This document shows positions 11,900 to 23,104 of a stretch of 64,000 bases of DNA, piece after piece. Within the stretch, counting starts at the first letter, position 1. Every line of letters begins with the position of its first letter. The position numbers were made by a program, and so were the translations under genes. The stretch lies in the NCBI GenBank assembly GCA_947650285.1, contig CANTFL010001451.1, positions 186,001 through 250,000 of the forward strand. The letters run 5' to 3'. The notes beneath the pieces were generated by a model. That model worked only from the letters and a program-made list of their open reading frames with translations. It ran no database searches and was not told the origin of the DNA. Source of the stretch: Hyaloperonospora brassicae (Eukaryota > Oomycota > Peronosporomycetes > Peronosporales > Peronosporaceae).

Positions 11900-14800
11900 T
11901 CGCAAGTTCTCCAGCTATGTCGTCTGTGGCGCATTACCTCCAGATCCAGCTACGCCCATGACTACCGTATAAATTGACCCCGTCACAACGCCAAGAAGAC
12001 TGGTACATAATGTGTGATGTACCGGGTCAAGGACAGGTTGACTGCATAGCTGTTACGATCAGCTTCTGCCCAGTCCGTTGTTTGATTGTAACGCTTTAGT
12101 CACGGAACGTTGATGGACCTTCAGTGCGACGACAAGGTGCCCGTTGCTAAAACGCCCTACTGCTTCATCACATCCTGCGTTTGATCGCTTGCATCACGTA
12201 GTGACATACAGACGCCTCCCGTCTTGCATCAGCCATCTGAAGTTGATCTTGGGATTCGTGTTTCGTCAATGAATCTCGTGAAGTCAAAGCGCAAGTCTCC
12301 TGACGTCAATGGACTCAATAGCGGTATGCTGGAACGCTGCTCCTGAGAGAGACTAATTCACCACCGGCATCCGGTATAGTGTTGCACCACTCGGACTCTT
12401 GACCCCGAGAAATGCGCGTCACTCCACGTGAATCGGAAGGAAAAGCACTAGCGACCAGACTTGCAATACGTTTGTCATCGGTGTTCTGTATTGCATCGGC
12501 ACCTCGAAGATCACTCGATTGTTACACACTACTTTAGGTGCAATAACGAGTCTTTTTCTTCAGACGTCTCGACTCTTGATAGACATTACGTTCTACAACA
12601 GTCAGCTATTTGCCATCACCACGCATTGCTCAACGACGTACAAGTTGCTTTGGGATGGGTTTATATACATCGCAAACAGGACTCGAGTCCATGACTTCCT
12701 GGTGTAGCATGTAACCGACTCAATCAGATGATAGCTTAAGCGCGCGGTTTCTCTCTGGTAGATATGGACTCATGACTCACCCCGTATACCTCATTGGCAA
12801 CGTGCGCAGCGCTTAAGGTCTTACATCTCCATCACATTGTGCGTCACAATTGACATCGAAGTCACTGCGAGCTTTTCGACCACATCTCCGGTCCAGACCA
12901 AGAACAACAAAAAACAGCTTCCAACACTGACCGACTACGCTCAAAGCCTTTCCGTCTAGTACCACAGGATCGATTGGTATAGCGGCACATGCCCAGCTGA
13001 TAGACGAACAGTGTCTCCAGCACCTCAGCAGATTGCTTAGTTGTCTACTTCGGTTTTGCGTTTAGCGAAATCTCAGGAACTTCTTGTCGTACGGTAGTCA
13101 GTCAAATATGTCAAACACAGCCGTAGGCTACAAACGCATCGATCCTGTGTTATCGGTGAATGGGCAATGTGCGGGACATATCCCTTCGTGGATCGATCCT
13201 TACAGCTTCAGTTATGGTTTGCAGCTTAGCTGCACCGTCACCACTCTCACCAAAACCTGTCTGAGCTCAGTATGTTCGATCCTTTCTCACTCGTTGACCT
13301 ACACTCACGGGCAGACGCCGACTATTTGCGCGCTTTTACGAGTCAGCGGGCGCAGTATACGTCCGACTAACAGAGCTTACTACTTGTCTATGATCTGCTA
13401 CTGGCCGTGGGGACAAGGAACGTCTCGCATGCGTCATCTCGCACGCAAATAGTGCTCACTTCATACTGGCGTAACCCTTTTGGCGCTTTCCGTCCAATTG
13501 CCTACCAGACACGTCGAACAGTGTACATGGGCAGGCAAACGTGCAACGCAACCTGTGCGAGTCAGCACTCAATTTACGGGATGTTGGTTTGGCCCTGTCA
13601 TTGGCCGTGACTTTTCGACCTCGGGGAAGCTAAGTTCATTGCTCTCTATCCTGATCCTTGCCCTATTTCGCCTACACATGAGCTATAGCTACGGATAGTC
13701 GGTAGTCCAACACGCACGGCAACCCTGTATGCGTTTGCCGACTTCGGTCGTCTGGAAAAGTAGATAAATCGCTCGTTTGACCTCTACTTGAAGTCGTCGC
13801 ATAGGATCAAGCACACTTGCTACAAACCAGTCCCAATCCAGGCAATCTGCGTTGTTCACTTTTATTGCATCACAAGAGTCTCAGCCCCACGTACAGGTCT
13901 TCCACTGACGATGCGTGATTATAGACCTCTTGCGGTCGACAAGCTTCTCACCTCTGTCAGTCATAACTTGCTGTACTTTGTACGAAGCATTCCTCTGATT
14001 ACACCAACTCACCGCTCGGCGTTAGTGTTGTCCTCGAATGCATAAGCGCTCACCAGTATGCTCGACTTTGGCGTCAACAAGTGCACCGCCCCAACACGCG
14101 AGTATGTATCTGTAATGACCAGCAGTCTCAAATTCAATACTGATTGCTTACTTGTAAACAGTTAGTCAGCGTACACCACTTGCTGTGGCTCTGACAAAAC
14201 TCAATCCATTAGCTTCCAACTCTTCCGCCGTTTTTGGCTACCAGTATGACATGCATCGCGCACGCTACACTGTCTTCCAGCCAACGTCATCCCTCCAACA
14301 AAGCGTGCTTCGATCGTTGTCTTCGGGCACTGGAGACCCAAATGAACCATTCGCTCATGCCAGTGTGGAAAGTGGCGTCCTCTCCTTCTGTAAGCGTGCA
14401 GATCGATTCAGCCTTGTACGTCCAGCTGTCTATTGTCTTCACGGATCATGTGGGATTGAAAAGGCGAGTGGACTACGATCCCGGAGTGGATCTACGATAC
14501 TCAGCAAAGTTACAAGCGCCATCTGTGACGGATACAATCATTCTCATAGTTGCTGGATCCAGATTTCGATCCAGGTATACAGTACGCATCATCAATGTGC
14601 ATCGTGTACCTAGATCTGTAACTGGAGCATGACTTGTTCACCTGGCGACCATTGCCACGGTTCCTGGTCGTCAATTCGTGATACTGAGTCCAGTGTCACG
14701 CTATGCACAACATTTACATGCAGTCAAGTCGATTGCGATTGCCAGTGGACATGAACAACTTCAATGACATATGCATTCGTTGCAGTGTCAAGATACCACC

Positions 14801-15760
14801 ACTTCAAGCTTTGCTTTGCAAGCAAGCCTTGCTTGACCTTTCCTGCATGCTCATTGGCACGGTCATCGACTGCCTCCTTCTTTTGCACTTCCTGCATCGT
14901 TACCAACACAAATTACTGCAACCCCTGCAGCTCGATCTTTGTCGGCATGTTCGACCTTCAGACGCGCAACAACACCCGTATCGACTTTCTGTCGACTGCC
15001 TCTCGTTGTAATATTCTTGGGTACACTATCCGCGCGATTGTGCTCCACCTTCTCGTTGCTTTGCTTCTGCGGCTTTGGCGACATACTGTGAGGCGGCTTT
15101 GGCTACCACAGACGAAACATCCACGATCTCCACGCCAATGTTTCTTATAATCGAGGGTGCCCTCTTTGATCGCATGCGTCTGGTCACTGCGCTTTGCACT
15201 TCTCGTACCCCAACCATCACGCCATCAAGCACCTTCTGCGCGAAGCTTACCAGGTGAGTGCATGGTCCGTTCGGCACCATACTGCATTGACGAATTCGAG
15301 CTTTCTCGTCTGCCATAGCAAGCTTATCAGCATGACCTCCACGACATCCCTATCTACAACCGCAGATTGCACACTACCCCACGCCGATGCAAATACTAAT
15401 GACCGCGCCCAGATGTGCATTTGCATCGCCTACAGATCTCGTTCCATCTGCCACTACTTCGCTCACGAGGCGCCCCTATCTGTCGACAACTGTATCTGCT
15501 ATCGTCAATTTGCCCCAAACTTTCTCACTGTCCGCAGAATGTACAATGTCAATGGCAAACCGACGACGGAGCAGACGGAATCCTATCAATATAAACCGAA
15601 ACATCGGATCAGGTTGCTCGCCATGTCTCAAGTACCGTACCGTCGCGCTTAAGTACGCCTCGCCGCCAGCCGTCGGACAAGTACCGTCAACAGGTGCTTT
15701 GAGGGGGGGGGGGGAAGGGCGCGCGTGTGTATCTGACGTCCCATTCAAAGGTCGAATTGC
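11900..15760 (-). pseudogene. decayed Ty1/copia-like retrotransposon (tentative)
   Basis: On the minus strand this 3.9-kb stretch reads as short frames broken by many stops, with fragments in copia order. Near 14,790-14,830 there is a protease-like WWYLDTATNAYV, comparable with the W-Y-L-D-(S/T)-G-A-T-x-H motif, with the active-site DSG/DTG degraded to DTA. About 0.2 kb downstream another frame reads DAYCIPGSKS, like the VLYIPGLK segment that follows protease in copia. Just upstream of the protease is a KVEHADKD string, possibly a ruined zinc knuckle. A weak match to the integrase-end FGCxAY segment appears near 13,130. No LTRs or target-site duplications were found. The protease-side fragments are the best evidence; element boundaries are guesses. 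Confidence 0.42.
15703..15714. repeat. poly-G run, 12 bases
   Basis: Uninterrupted run of 12 G on the plus strand between the decayed element and the cytochrome b5 gene; prone to length error. Confidence 0.85.
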
Positions 15761-15862
15761 CACTTACACTTGACATTTGTATCGACACCAGCGACCGCTG
15801 CCGAATCTCCTTCCGCCTCGAGCGCCTCACTTCCGAATTTGCCACGAACCTGACTGGTCGAA

Positions 15863-16263
15863 ATGAGTGCACTTGGCGCCCCACCGACGCCGCTGCCGCT
15901 TCTTGCGACCACGAAATCGTCCCACGTGACTGCCGAAACGCATGCGACACGCTGTCCCACTGTCGTGCAGATCCCTGCGGTCCGACTACCGCTTCTGCCC
16001 GCGTTTCCCCGCAAGTCGACAGCCTCTTGTTCGGCTGTTGGTGTTGTTGCTGTCGCTATCTCTGCTATGGACTCGTGTTCCCCCAAGTGTATGGACACAC
16101 TGGAAAGAGACGCAAAAAAACCAGTCACGACACTGACTTCAAGCGCGTCAGGTGCTGCTACGGACATAGACACTGACCTGATACGGTATCAGGCAGCAGG
16201 ACAGGAGCCGACGATCGATCTCGAGGAGCTCGGCCTGGACGCAGCTTCACAGGCTGAACAGCG

Positions 16264-16294
<31 letters not shown>

Positions 16295-16864
16295 GAGGAG
16301 AGTATCGTTGTGGACTATGAAGACAGCGACGGAGACCGCGTGGACCTTCGAGACGACGCCGGTGCGTGCACTCTTAGTGCGTGTAGACCATTGACAGAGA
16401 GCGTGGCCGCCGCTGAGGACTGGGCCGGCGGCCACAGTGCCCGTCGTCGCTCCCGCTGCAGCAGCTCCGAGACGAGTCGGTCGAGTCGGAAGCACCAGGT
16501 AACCAGCACTGGCGTACAGGACGTTGTAAAGCAGCCCCAAGTCGATTGCTACGAAGCTCTGCGCTGCTCGAACGTGCACAAACTCTGCATGTGCGAAGTG
16601 CAGCTGCACCGCACGCTCGAGTCGTGCTGGCTCGTGTCCAGTGGCCACGTGTACGACGTGACGGGGCTCGTCTTTGCCCATCCAGGCGGTGTGCGCTCGA
16701 TCCTTCGCAAAGCTGGCGGTCCCGACTGTGCACGGGACATGACGTTCCACACGAAAGCTGCGCGCAAGATGATGGACAAGTGCTTCATCGGCAAACTCGA
16801 GCAGTGCGGCGACGACGACGACGTGGACGGCGCTAGTGGTGACGCCAATTGCAACGTGATGTAG
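15863..16864 (+). CDS. cytochrome b5-like heme-binding domain protein
   Basis: Single-exon frame of 333 aa. The C-terminal third (about 240-320) is a cytochrome b5-like fold: a VSSGHVYDVTG strand pair, the heme-ligand loop FAHPGG (His about 273) and a second candidate ligand in MTFHTKAAR (His about 296), then CFIGKL. Both axial-His positions of the family are therefore present, though the spacing between them (about 23 residues) is somewhat short, so heme binding is likely but not certain. The N-terminal two thirds are low complexity with a poly-Gln run (about 134-144) and acidic and Ser/Arg segments. No membrane anchor is visible, so it may be soluble. Electron-transfer partners are unknown. 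The start may instead be the ATG at 16067, which removes a Pro/Ala-rich leader. Confidence 0.8.
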
Positions 16865-17242
16865 ACGTCGCAGGTGCAGGTGCACAATGGGGCATCACCG
16901 ACTGTGGACACAGTCACTAATTTAATCAAGAACGCGGTCGGAAACACAGCATACCGTACGAAGATGTGGAGCAGGAGAGCAGGTACAGCCCACAGATCAG
17001 CGGCTATAGCTGGAAAATAGACAGACACTCGATCGAAGAATCGTCGTCATCCATCACGTCGTTTTTGCACAACAGTGAGACATGTTTTTGTTACCACGGA
17101 GCGTAACCAGTGACCCACCTTTGGCCCCCCCCCCTCCGTCCCTCCTGAGCGTGAACAGCGATTGCCCACTTGTCCCCCCCCTCTTCCTCTTCCTCCTCCC
17201 TCCACGTCTGCTTTCTCTCGAGCCTGCAGCAGCACGAGCTCA
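16865..17242. other. convergent 3' intergenic region
   Basis: Between the 3' ends of the cytochrome b5-domain gene and ARPC4. Pyrimidine-rich with C runs on the plus strand (about 17127-17135 and 17176-17182). No gene seen. Confidence 0.4.
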
Positions 17243-17925
17243 TCAGGTAAACTGCTTCATAAACTCCGTGGCGACAATGCGGCCGCGCGCATTGAGCGAG
17301 ATCTTCATCTCGCTAATCTCCTTGTCAATGTCCTCCATGAACGTGATGATAAAGTCAATGAGCTTGTGCTTGTACATCGTCTCGAGGTGCTGGTGCACCA
17401 CGAGAAAGCTCATGTCGTAGCCATCGAGTGGCACGCGCCGCATGACGATAAACTGCTCGGCGCGCTGCATGAGGAAGCGGTTGAACTTGTGGCTGAGGAT
17501 CGTCTCGATCTCGTCGGCCTTTTTGATGCAAATGCTCACGCGCGTCGAGTTGATCGACGGCTCAATGTAACACTTTTCCTGCTCGTTGCGGCAAATCAGC
17601 ACGGGGTTCAGCAGCAGCTCTTTGCTCATTCTACACAGTCATATATACATCGACACGCCCCCAGTTAGTCATGAGGGTTTTCACTCGCTCGTCTCTCTCT
17701 CTCTCAATAAGAATATCCCATGCGCCCCGACAACAAAAACCGGTACGCACTGCATCTCGACTTCGGGCTTGTTGTGGCGCTCGACGGTCTGCGACGGAAA
17801 GTTGCGCAGGCACAGCGCCGAGTCGAGCGAGCTGCGGATCGCACTGAGGTACGGCGCGAGCGTATTGGCCTACAGAGAGCGTTAGCGAGCGCACAAGCAG
17901 AGCGTCCGCGCGGTGGACGTACCAT
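17243..17925 (-). CDS. ARPC4: Arp2/3 complex subunit 4 (ARPC4, 20-kDa subunit)
   Basis: Core structural subunit of the actin-nucleating Arp2/3 complex. Three exons on the minus strand (17923-17925, 17751-17869, 17243-17630) give 169 aa, matching the usual 168. The first coding exon is only the ATG, followed by a GTACGT donor. Exon 2 encodes the [19 protein letters not shown] helix and the ERHNKPEVE signature. The exon 2 to 3 join uses donor GTGCGT and restores [14 protein letters not shown]. Exon 3 continues with [22 protein letters not shown] and [15 protein letters not shown] segments ending in [14 protein letters not shown]. All are hallmarks of this highly conserved protein; no residue loss is apparent. 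Confidence 0.96.
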
Positions 17926-18205
17926 TTTGGGCTGCGTTTGAGGTGCTGACGGACGGGGAACTGACTGACTATATTGAGAAGCGCGTTGTTGTTGTGCGAC
18001 ACTTGTTGGGACATGGGCAGCTCGCTCGGTCACAATCTTTGGATACTTGTTTTTTGGCGCGTCTCGAAACTAGGATCCCGAGGAGCAACGTCCTAGAATA
18101 CGCTTTTTTTGCTTTCTAATCCATATGCTCTAAATCTGGACTGGTCGTAATGATTCGTAGACCATCGCGACCAGATGAGCTAACGTATCTATCTATCTAT
18201 CTGTG

Positions 18206-18251
<46 letters not shown>

Positions 18252-18965
18252 GTGTATCTCTCTCTCTATCTCTCTATCTCTCTATCTGCTCAATGATCCA
18301 GATGTTGGCGAGTAGCTTCTTCCTATAGAGGCCGTACCTTACCCCTTTGCCTCGCCATTGACGCTAATATGGGCTTTGTTTGTATCCGGTCATACGTATC
18401 CAGGTCCAATTTGCATGTCTATGAGCAGGATGGCACGGCCGGAAGTTATCCACCAGCTTCATCCCTGCAGACTTCTCTCGTTGACAGTGTGCTGCAATGA
18501 CATGAGACATGGAGAAACATCACTGCAAGTGATTCGATGTCCGGCTGTTGTCTCAATTGACCGCATTAGCGCTCTACCCGACCAAAAGTACAGATGGGGA
18601 GATATCGGATGCTTCGATGCCGAGTGGAAACAGCAATCCACACGTCGAGATAGCGGTAGTCGCAGCTCACACGTCGATAAGGTCGTGCGAAGGCTCCAGG
18701 TACATAGCTCTCGAGTCTACTCGAGTACAGCATTGCGCCATGTCCACCTCAATCTCAACAGTCTGATGACTGTTCGACGGTATCAAATATGGGAACGAAG
18801 ATACCGCATCCACGTGGAAAAACGCGACGGTCCTTTTCTATGCATCGTCCGCTATAAGATCACGTCGACAACACGAGAAGCTCAAATTGTTGTCGTGTGC
18901 ACTACTCACGTTGTACCCGTCACGTACAATTGTCGAGCACAGTACACATAGTCTCTGAGCCCTCA
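17926..18965. other. divergent intergenic region between ARPC4 and HPF1
   Basis: Contains a TATC microsatellite (18185-18282). A 197-codon plus-strand ORF (18358-18951) has no recognisable features and I do not support it as a gene. The region should carry the promoters of both flanking genes. Confidence 0.45.
18185..18282. repeat. TATC tetranucleotide microsatellite
   Basis: Long run of TATC units with a few interruptions (TGTG at two places, then CTCT variants). Likely polymorphic in length. Confidence 0.95.
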
Positions 18966-20372
18966 ATGAGTCACTTACATGATCGATCGACGGACTCTGA
19001 CGCCTCTCGTGCTCGTAAGCGGCACAAGTCCAGTCAACAACCCAAAGAGACTTTGGTCGTTGTGCCACAACTCGATCCTTTGGAACGAGTGGCGTGGCGC
19101 GAGTTTCTCGCCACGAGCTTTTTCCTGCAAGTGCCAAACGATTTGTTCGATGTCTTTGCGCTGGCAACAGATCTGCGTCCTGGTCGTCCATGTGGTGGGT
19201 TATCTGCTGACGGCTCTCCAAGTCACACACGTCGAATCGAACACACTTACGTGACGCTGTTTGTTGCTGCGTTGCAGAGGCTTTCGTGGACACGCTGGAA
19301 ATTCGGCTCTGTGGACCATTTGACCTGTTGGCGGTTGCCGCGGACCAGACACAAGTGGCAGTGGACAAACCCTTGTGCTTGCACGGACGCTTCTTCTTTG
19401 ATCCGCCAGAGGTGACGACGGTCATGACTGATAGTACCAGTCACGTGGGTCGACATTGGGGCTACTTCCGGTAGCTGACTGCCAAGTGATTGATTCCGTG
19501 CAGTCCTAGGGGTGATAGTGATCGTTATGTTGTTGCTGTGTACATTGACCGACTTGTCTCTTGTTGTAGCGACGCTCCGGATCAAGTGCCAGCGTACGTC
19601 GTCTGTGCAGAGGACAGTCGCGTGGGCAAGTTCGCCATCGTAGGAAATCGTCTCATTGACGTCCTGCAAAGGCGAGTGCTGGAGCGACGATCGACTCTTG
19701 GCGAGGCCATGACCGCGCATCTACTTGGAAAGATAGAGACTCACTGCAGCAAAGTCGCACGTTTGCAAGAAATGCCGACCGAGACAGCGCTTCGGGCGCA
19801 CAGGGCAAAGTACAGCGTGGCTGCATCGCTCCATCAACTCGGGATTGTAGTGCCGCTCGACGCGAAGAGCCGTACCGGATACCGCGAGCTACCGACCACT
19901 GGACAAGCGCTAGCAGACCTGCTACAACAGCTCCAGCGCGTCAGTGGCAAATCGAGAGCATCGTCGGCAAGTCACCAGCTAAGTGACCTGATGACACGCG
20001 CAACAATTGCCAGTGACGAGTGCGACTTTGGAACGGGTCTCTTGCTCGGCCTCGACGTCTTTACGGCTGGTGCACGCGTCGAGGTACGTCAAGTTATGGC
20101 AATTGTTGCACCTCTCGAATACAGAGCGAGACTCATGCGAGTGCACGTGTATGTATGTATGTGTATGTGTGTATGTGTGTGTGATTGTTTGCGGGACTTT
20201 TGATATGTAGAAAGAAGCTCTGCAACTACTTCGCGTCGCGTATCTGCTCCTGCGTCGCACGGATTTCTACACAGTTGCATCGGGACAGTGCAAACATCGC
20301 AACGAAGCGGCTCCGTGCACCTCTATCAACTCGCTGCCACCTCTCCATCTCCAAACTAGTTCCAAACACTCC

Positions 20373-20403
<31 letters not shown>

Positions 20404-20468
20404 CGACGACCGTAGAACTCCCAACACCACTACCGACCGTCAACAAGCGCAAGTCCACCACACAGTAA
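18966..20468 (+). CDS. HPF1: histone PARylation factor 1 (HPF1) homologue
   Basis: In animals HPF1 completes the PARP1/2 active site and directs ADP-ribosylation to serine. Four exons (18966-19182, 19278-19470, 19570-20083, 20211-20468), all GT..AG, keep one frame and give 393 aa. Matching segments in order: FALATDLRP; CGPFDLLAVA; GRFFFDPPE; HWGYFRDAPDQVPAYVV; LGIVVPLDAKSRTGYRELP; SDECDFGTGLLLGLDVF; then the C-terminal helix with LRVAYLLLRR. Arg242 in GYRELP and the Asp286-Glu287 pair in SDECDFG align with human Arg239 and Asp283-Glu284, all shifted by three. Glu284 is the catalytic base in the human composite site. The C-terminus is extended by a poly-Thr tract from an ACA repeat, ending VNKRKSTTQ. 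A PARP2-type gene lies 36 kb downstream (56639-59205). Confidence 0.93.
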
Positions 20469-20784
20469 ACGGGAAGTACACGAACATTGAGCTCCCCCAC
20501 CGTATTGCTGTCCAATAGATACATACATACCCACTACCGTCTTCCAACGCGAGCGATAGAGAGACGATACGAGACGATACAAAAAGCGCTTTTCTTCACA
20601 GCCCCGCAAATACCATCCTCGAAACCAAAATAGCGTCGCCTACCACCGCTCGCGCTATCCCATATATCGTTTGGGTGGTTGGCCGCCATCAACAGACCGA
20701 CAGATAGACCGACAACGTCGTCACTCACCTCATAACGCGTCTTCCTGTCCATCCATTCCTATCTCCACGGCTACCCATCTACAC
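20469..20784. other. short intergenic gap upstream of the aminopropyltransferase gene
   Basis: About 316 bases between the HPF1 stop and the synthase ATG. No gene or clear element seen. Contains GACGATAC-type direct repeats near 20563-20580. Confidence 0.4.
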
Positions 20785-21795
20785 ATGGCTACATTCCCGC
20801 GCGCCGCCGCCGCTGCTGCTGCTGCTGCGCCGCCGACGCTCGCGCCAATGGAGAAGGCCATCTGGTACAAAGAAGCGCTGACCGAAGACCTGTACCAGTC
20901 CGTGGCGCTCAAGACGCTGTCGTTCGAAGCTGCATCGCCGTTCCAGACCATGCAGATCATTGAGACGCACTCGTTTGGGAAGACGCTCGTGCTGGACGGC
21001 AAGACGCAGTCGGCCAAGAGCGACGAAGCCATTTACCACGAAGCGCTGGTGCACCCGGCGCTGCTGGCGCACGCGCACCCCAAGACAGTGTACATTGGCG
21101 GCGGCGGCGAGTTCGCCACGGCGCGGGAAGTGCTCAAGCACAAGTCGGTCGAAAAGGTGGTGATGGTGGACATTGACGAGCTCGTGTGCACCATGTGCCG
21201 CAAGGAAATGCCCGAGTGGGCCGACGGCGCGTTCGAAGACGCGCGACTCGAAGTGCACTACACGGACGCGCACGCGTTCCTCAAGCAGTACGACGGCACG
21301 TTCGACGTCATCCTCATGGACATTGCCGACCCTATTGAAGCCGGACCGGGCTACGTGCTCTACACGGAAGAGTTCTACCGCTACGCCGTCACGAAGCTCA
21401 ACAAAGGCGGCTTCCTCGTCACGCAGTCGGGCCCCGGCGCCGTGTACAACTGGCACGAGTGCTTCTCGTCCATCTACTGCACGCTCAAGACGAGCTTCGA
21501 CACGGTCATGCCCTACACGGTGGACATCCCGTCGTTCGGCTGCACGTGGGCGTTCAACATGGCCACAAACAGCGTCAACGGAGGAGCAGCAGGAGGACGA
21601 GAAGCGCTGCGAGCGATCCGCGAACGCAGCATCGCCGCTACGGATGACCTTGTCGAGACGCGCGTGACGAAACCGCTCGTGTTCCTCGACGGCGTGAGCC
21701 ACTTGGGGCTCTTTGGACTGCCCAAGAGCGTGCGCGAAGCGCTGGAGCGCGAGACGCGCATCATCACGGTCGACAACCCCGTGTTCGTGTACTAA
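20785..21795 (+). CDS. aminopropyltransferase, thermospermine/spermidine synthase type
   Basis: Transfers an aminopropyl group from decarboxylated S-adenosylmethionine to a polyamine. Single exon; the first ATG at 20785 gives 336 aa after excluding a non-ATG 5' extension. Residues about 22-300 form the synthase fold: WYKE, QIIETHSFGKTLVLDG, SDEAIYHEALVHPAL, nucleotide loop YIGGGGEFATAREVLKH, acidic VVMVDID, then MDIADPIEAGPGYVLYTEEFY. The D-(I/L)-ADP-(I/V)-E-x-GP-x-YxLYT form resembles plant ACAULIS5-type thermospermine synthases more than the DSSDP form of classical spermidine synthases, so thermospermine synthase is the preferred reading. A short poly-Ala leader precedes the fold. A P5B ATPase gene lies 1.8 kb away. 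Confidence 0.88.
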   Translation: MATFPRAAAAAAAAAPPTLAPMEKAIWYKEALTEDLYQSVALKTLSFEAASPFQTMQIIETHSFGKTLVLDGKTQSAKSDEAIYHEALVHPALLAHAHPKTVYIGGGGEFATAREVLKHKSVEKVVMVDIDELVCTMCRKEMPEWADGAFEDARLEVHYTDAHAFLKQYDGTFDVILMDIADPIEAGPGYVLYTEEFYRYAVTKLNKGGFLVTQSGPGAVYNWHECFSSIYCTLKTSFDTVMPYTVDIPSFGCTWAFNMATNSVNGGAAGGREALRAIRERSIAATDDLVETRVTKPLVFLDGVSHLGLFGLPKSVREALERETRIITVDNPVFVY

Positions 21796-22069
21796 CAAGG
21801 CGGCCGCTGCACTACTACTACTACTACAAGTATTGCAACTGCTATAACTGCAACTGCTATAACTGCAACTGCTATAACTACGGCTATAACTGCTGCAAGT
21901 TGTGCACCGGCAAGAGACAGAGAGACAGAGAGAAATGTATAGAGAAGAAGAAGAAGAAGAAGAAGAGCTAAGCAGTGTCCATTGCATGTCGCCAACGCGT
22001 AATCAAAGCATCATCATCGCCAGTCTCCTCCTCAGCATATCCTCTTCAGTCTCCTCCTCCGCCGCCTCT
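21796..22069. other. convergent 3' gap with simple repeats
   Basis: Holds a CTA run, three exact copies of a 15-bp repeat (21834-21878) and a GAA run (about 21946-21969). No gene seen. Confidence 0.6.
21834..21878. repeat. 15-bp tandem repeat, 3 exact copies
   Basis: Unit TGCAACTGCTATAAC at 21834, 21849 and 21864 in the 3' region of the synthase gene, followed by a degenerate partial copy. Confidence 0.9.
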
Positions 22070-23104
22070 TCACACGTCCCGCTGTTCGTCCTCCGTACGG
22101 CTCTCGCCGACTTCAAAGCGTTCAAAGGCCACGACCGACACCTCCAGCCCCAACTTGTCCGCTGCGTCCGCCACGAACGCCCCGACCTTCGGCCCGCCCT
22201 CTTCCACCACGTGGTCCTGTTCCAGCAGCGCAACGTCAGTGAAGAACTTGGCCAGTCGGCCGTCCAGCATCTTGGCCGCAATGTGCGGCGGTTTGCCCGC
22301 GTCTTGGACCTGTGCAGCGAGAAACGCGCGCTCACTCGCGACAACGGCCGCCGGCACCGCTGCGCGCGACAGAAACTGCGGCCGCGTGGCCACGACGTGC
22401 ATGGCGAGGCGCCGGCCCAGCGCGTGCACCTGTGCGAGCTGGTCGGCCGACGCCGTGCGGCTTTCAAACGCGAGCGCGACGAGCGCAGCCGACCGGCCGA
22501 GGCCCGGCGCGGCCGCGTTGTGCACGTAGCTGCAGATGAGGCCGTCGGTCAGGCGGCACCGGACGGCGCGCGCGGCCACGACGTTCTCACCGACGACGCC
22601 GACGAGCGCCGGCACGTGGCCGGCGACGGTCGTGCCGTCGACGTGGACGACCGCTAATTGGTCGGCCGACAGCGCGTCGGACGTCACGACGGCCGACCGG
22701 TCGGCCGTCACGTCGGTCGGGTCGGCCGTCGTCAGTGCGGCCGCCACGCGCGTCACGAGCGCTTGGAACGTGGCGTTCCGCGCGACAAAGTCCGTCTCAC
22801 TGTTGACTTCGACCATCGCCGCGTGGCGGCCGTCGGGCGACACGTGGACGCCCACGAGGCCTTCGGCCGTGCGGCGTCCGGCTTTCTGGCCGGCCGTCGC
22901 GAGGCCTTTGAGTCGGAGCCACTCGACCGCCGCGCGGAAGTCGCCGTGCGTCGCGACGAGCGCGTTGCGCACGTCCTGGAGCGGCGCCTGCGACTCGGCG
23001 CGCAGCTGCTTCACTGCGTGGAGGTCGGGCTTGTAGGTGCTCATGCGGCGCGCGGGGCGGAGGGCGGCCGGCCGCACGCGGCGTACGAGAGACGCAAAGG
23101 CCAT
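22070..23104 (-). CDS. tsfm: mitochondrial elongation factor Ts
   Basis: Nucleotide-exchange factor for mitochondrial EF-Tu. Intronless, 344 aa, ATG at complement 23102-23104. An Arg/Ala-rich leader (ASLVRRVRPAALRPARR) looks like a mitochondrial presequence. It is followed by an N-terminal UBA-like domain (AVKQLRAESQAPLQDVRNAL..DFRAAVEWLRLKG, about residues 29-66) and the EF-Ts core with the signature VEVNSETDFVARN (about 97-109). The second core half has GRRLAMHVVATRPQFLS. Length fits a eukaryotic EF-Ts with presequence. The gene is notably GC-rich with GGCCG repeats, higher than its neighbours. The upstream region carries a three-copy CCAAT-containing repeat. Confidence 0.94.
   Translation of the reverse strand: MAFASLVRRVRPAALRPARRMSTYKPDLHAVKQLRAESQAPLQDVRNALVATHGDFRAAVEWLRLKGLATAGQKAGRRTAEGLVGVHVSPDGRHAAMVEVNSETDFVARNATFQALVTRVAAALTTADPTDVTADRSAVVTSDALSADQLAVVHVDGTTVAGHVPALVGVVGENVVAARAVRCRLTDGLICSYVHNAAAPGLGRSAALVALAFESRTASADQLAQVHALGRRLAMHVVATRPQFLSRAAVPAAVVASERAFLAAQVQDAGKPPHIAAKMLDGRLAKFFTDVALLEQDHVVEEGGPKVGAFVADAADKLGLEVSVVAFERFEVGESRTEDEQRDV

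Noticed and set aside
18358..18951. 197-codon plus-strand ORF upstream of HPF1
   Set aside because: No domain or composition typical of protein; lies in the divergent promoter region between ARPC4 and HPF1.
20779..21987. 402-codon minus-strand ORF
   Set aside because: Antisense to the aminopropyltransferase gene and extended by simple repeats at its start.
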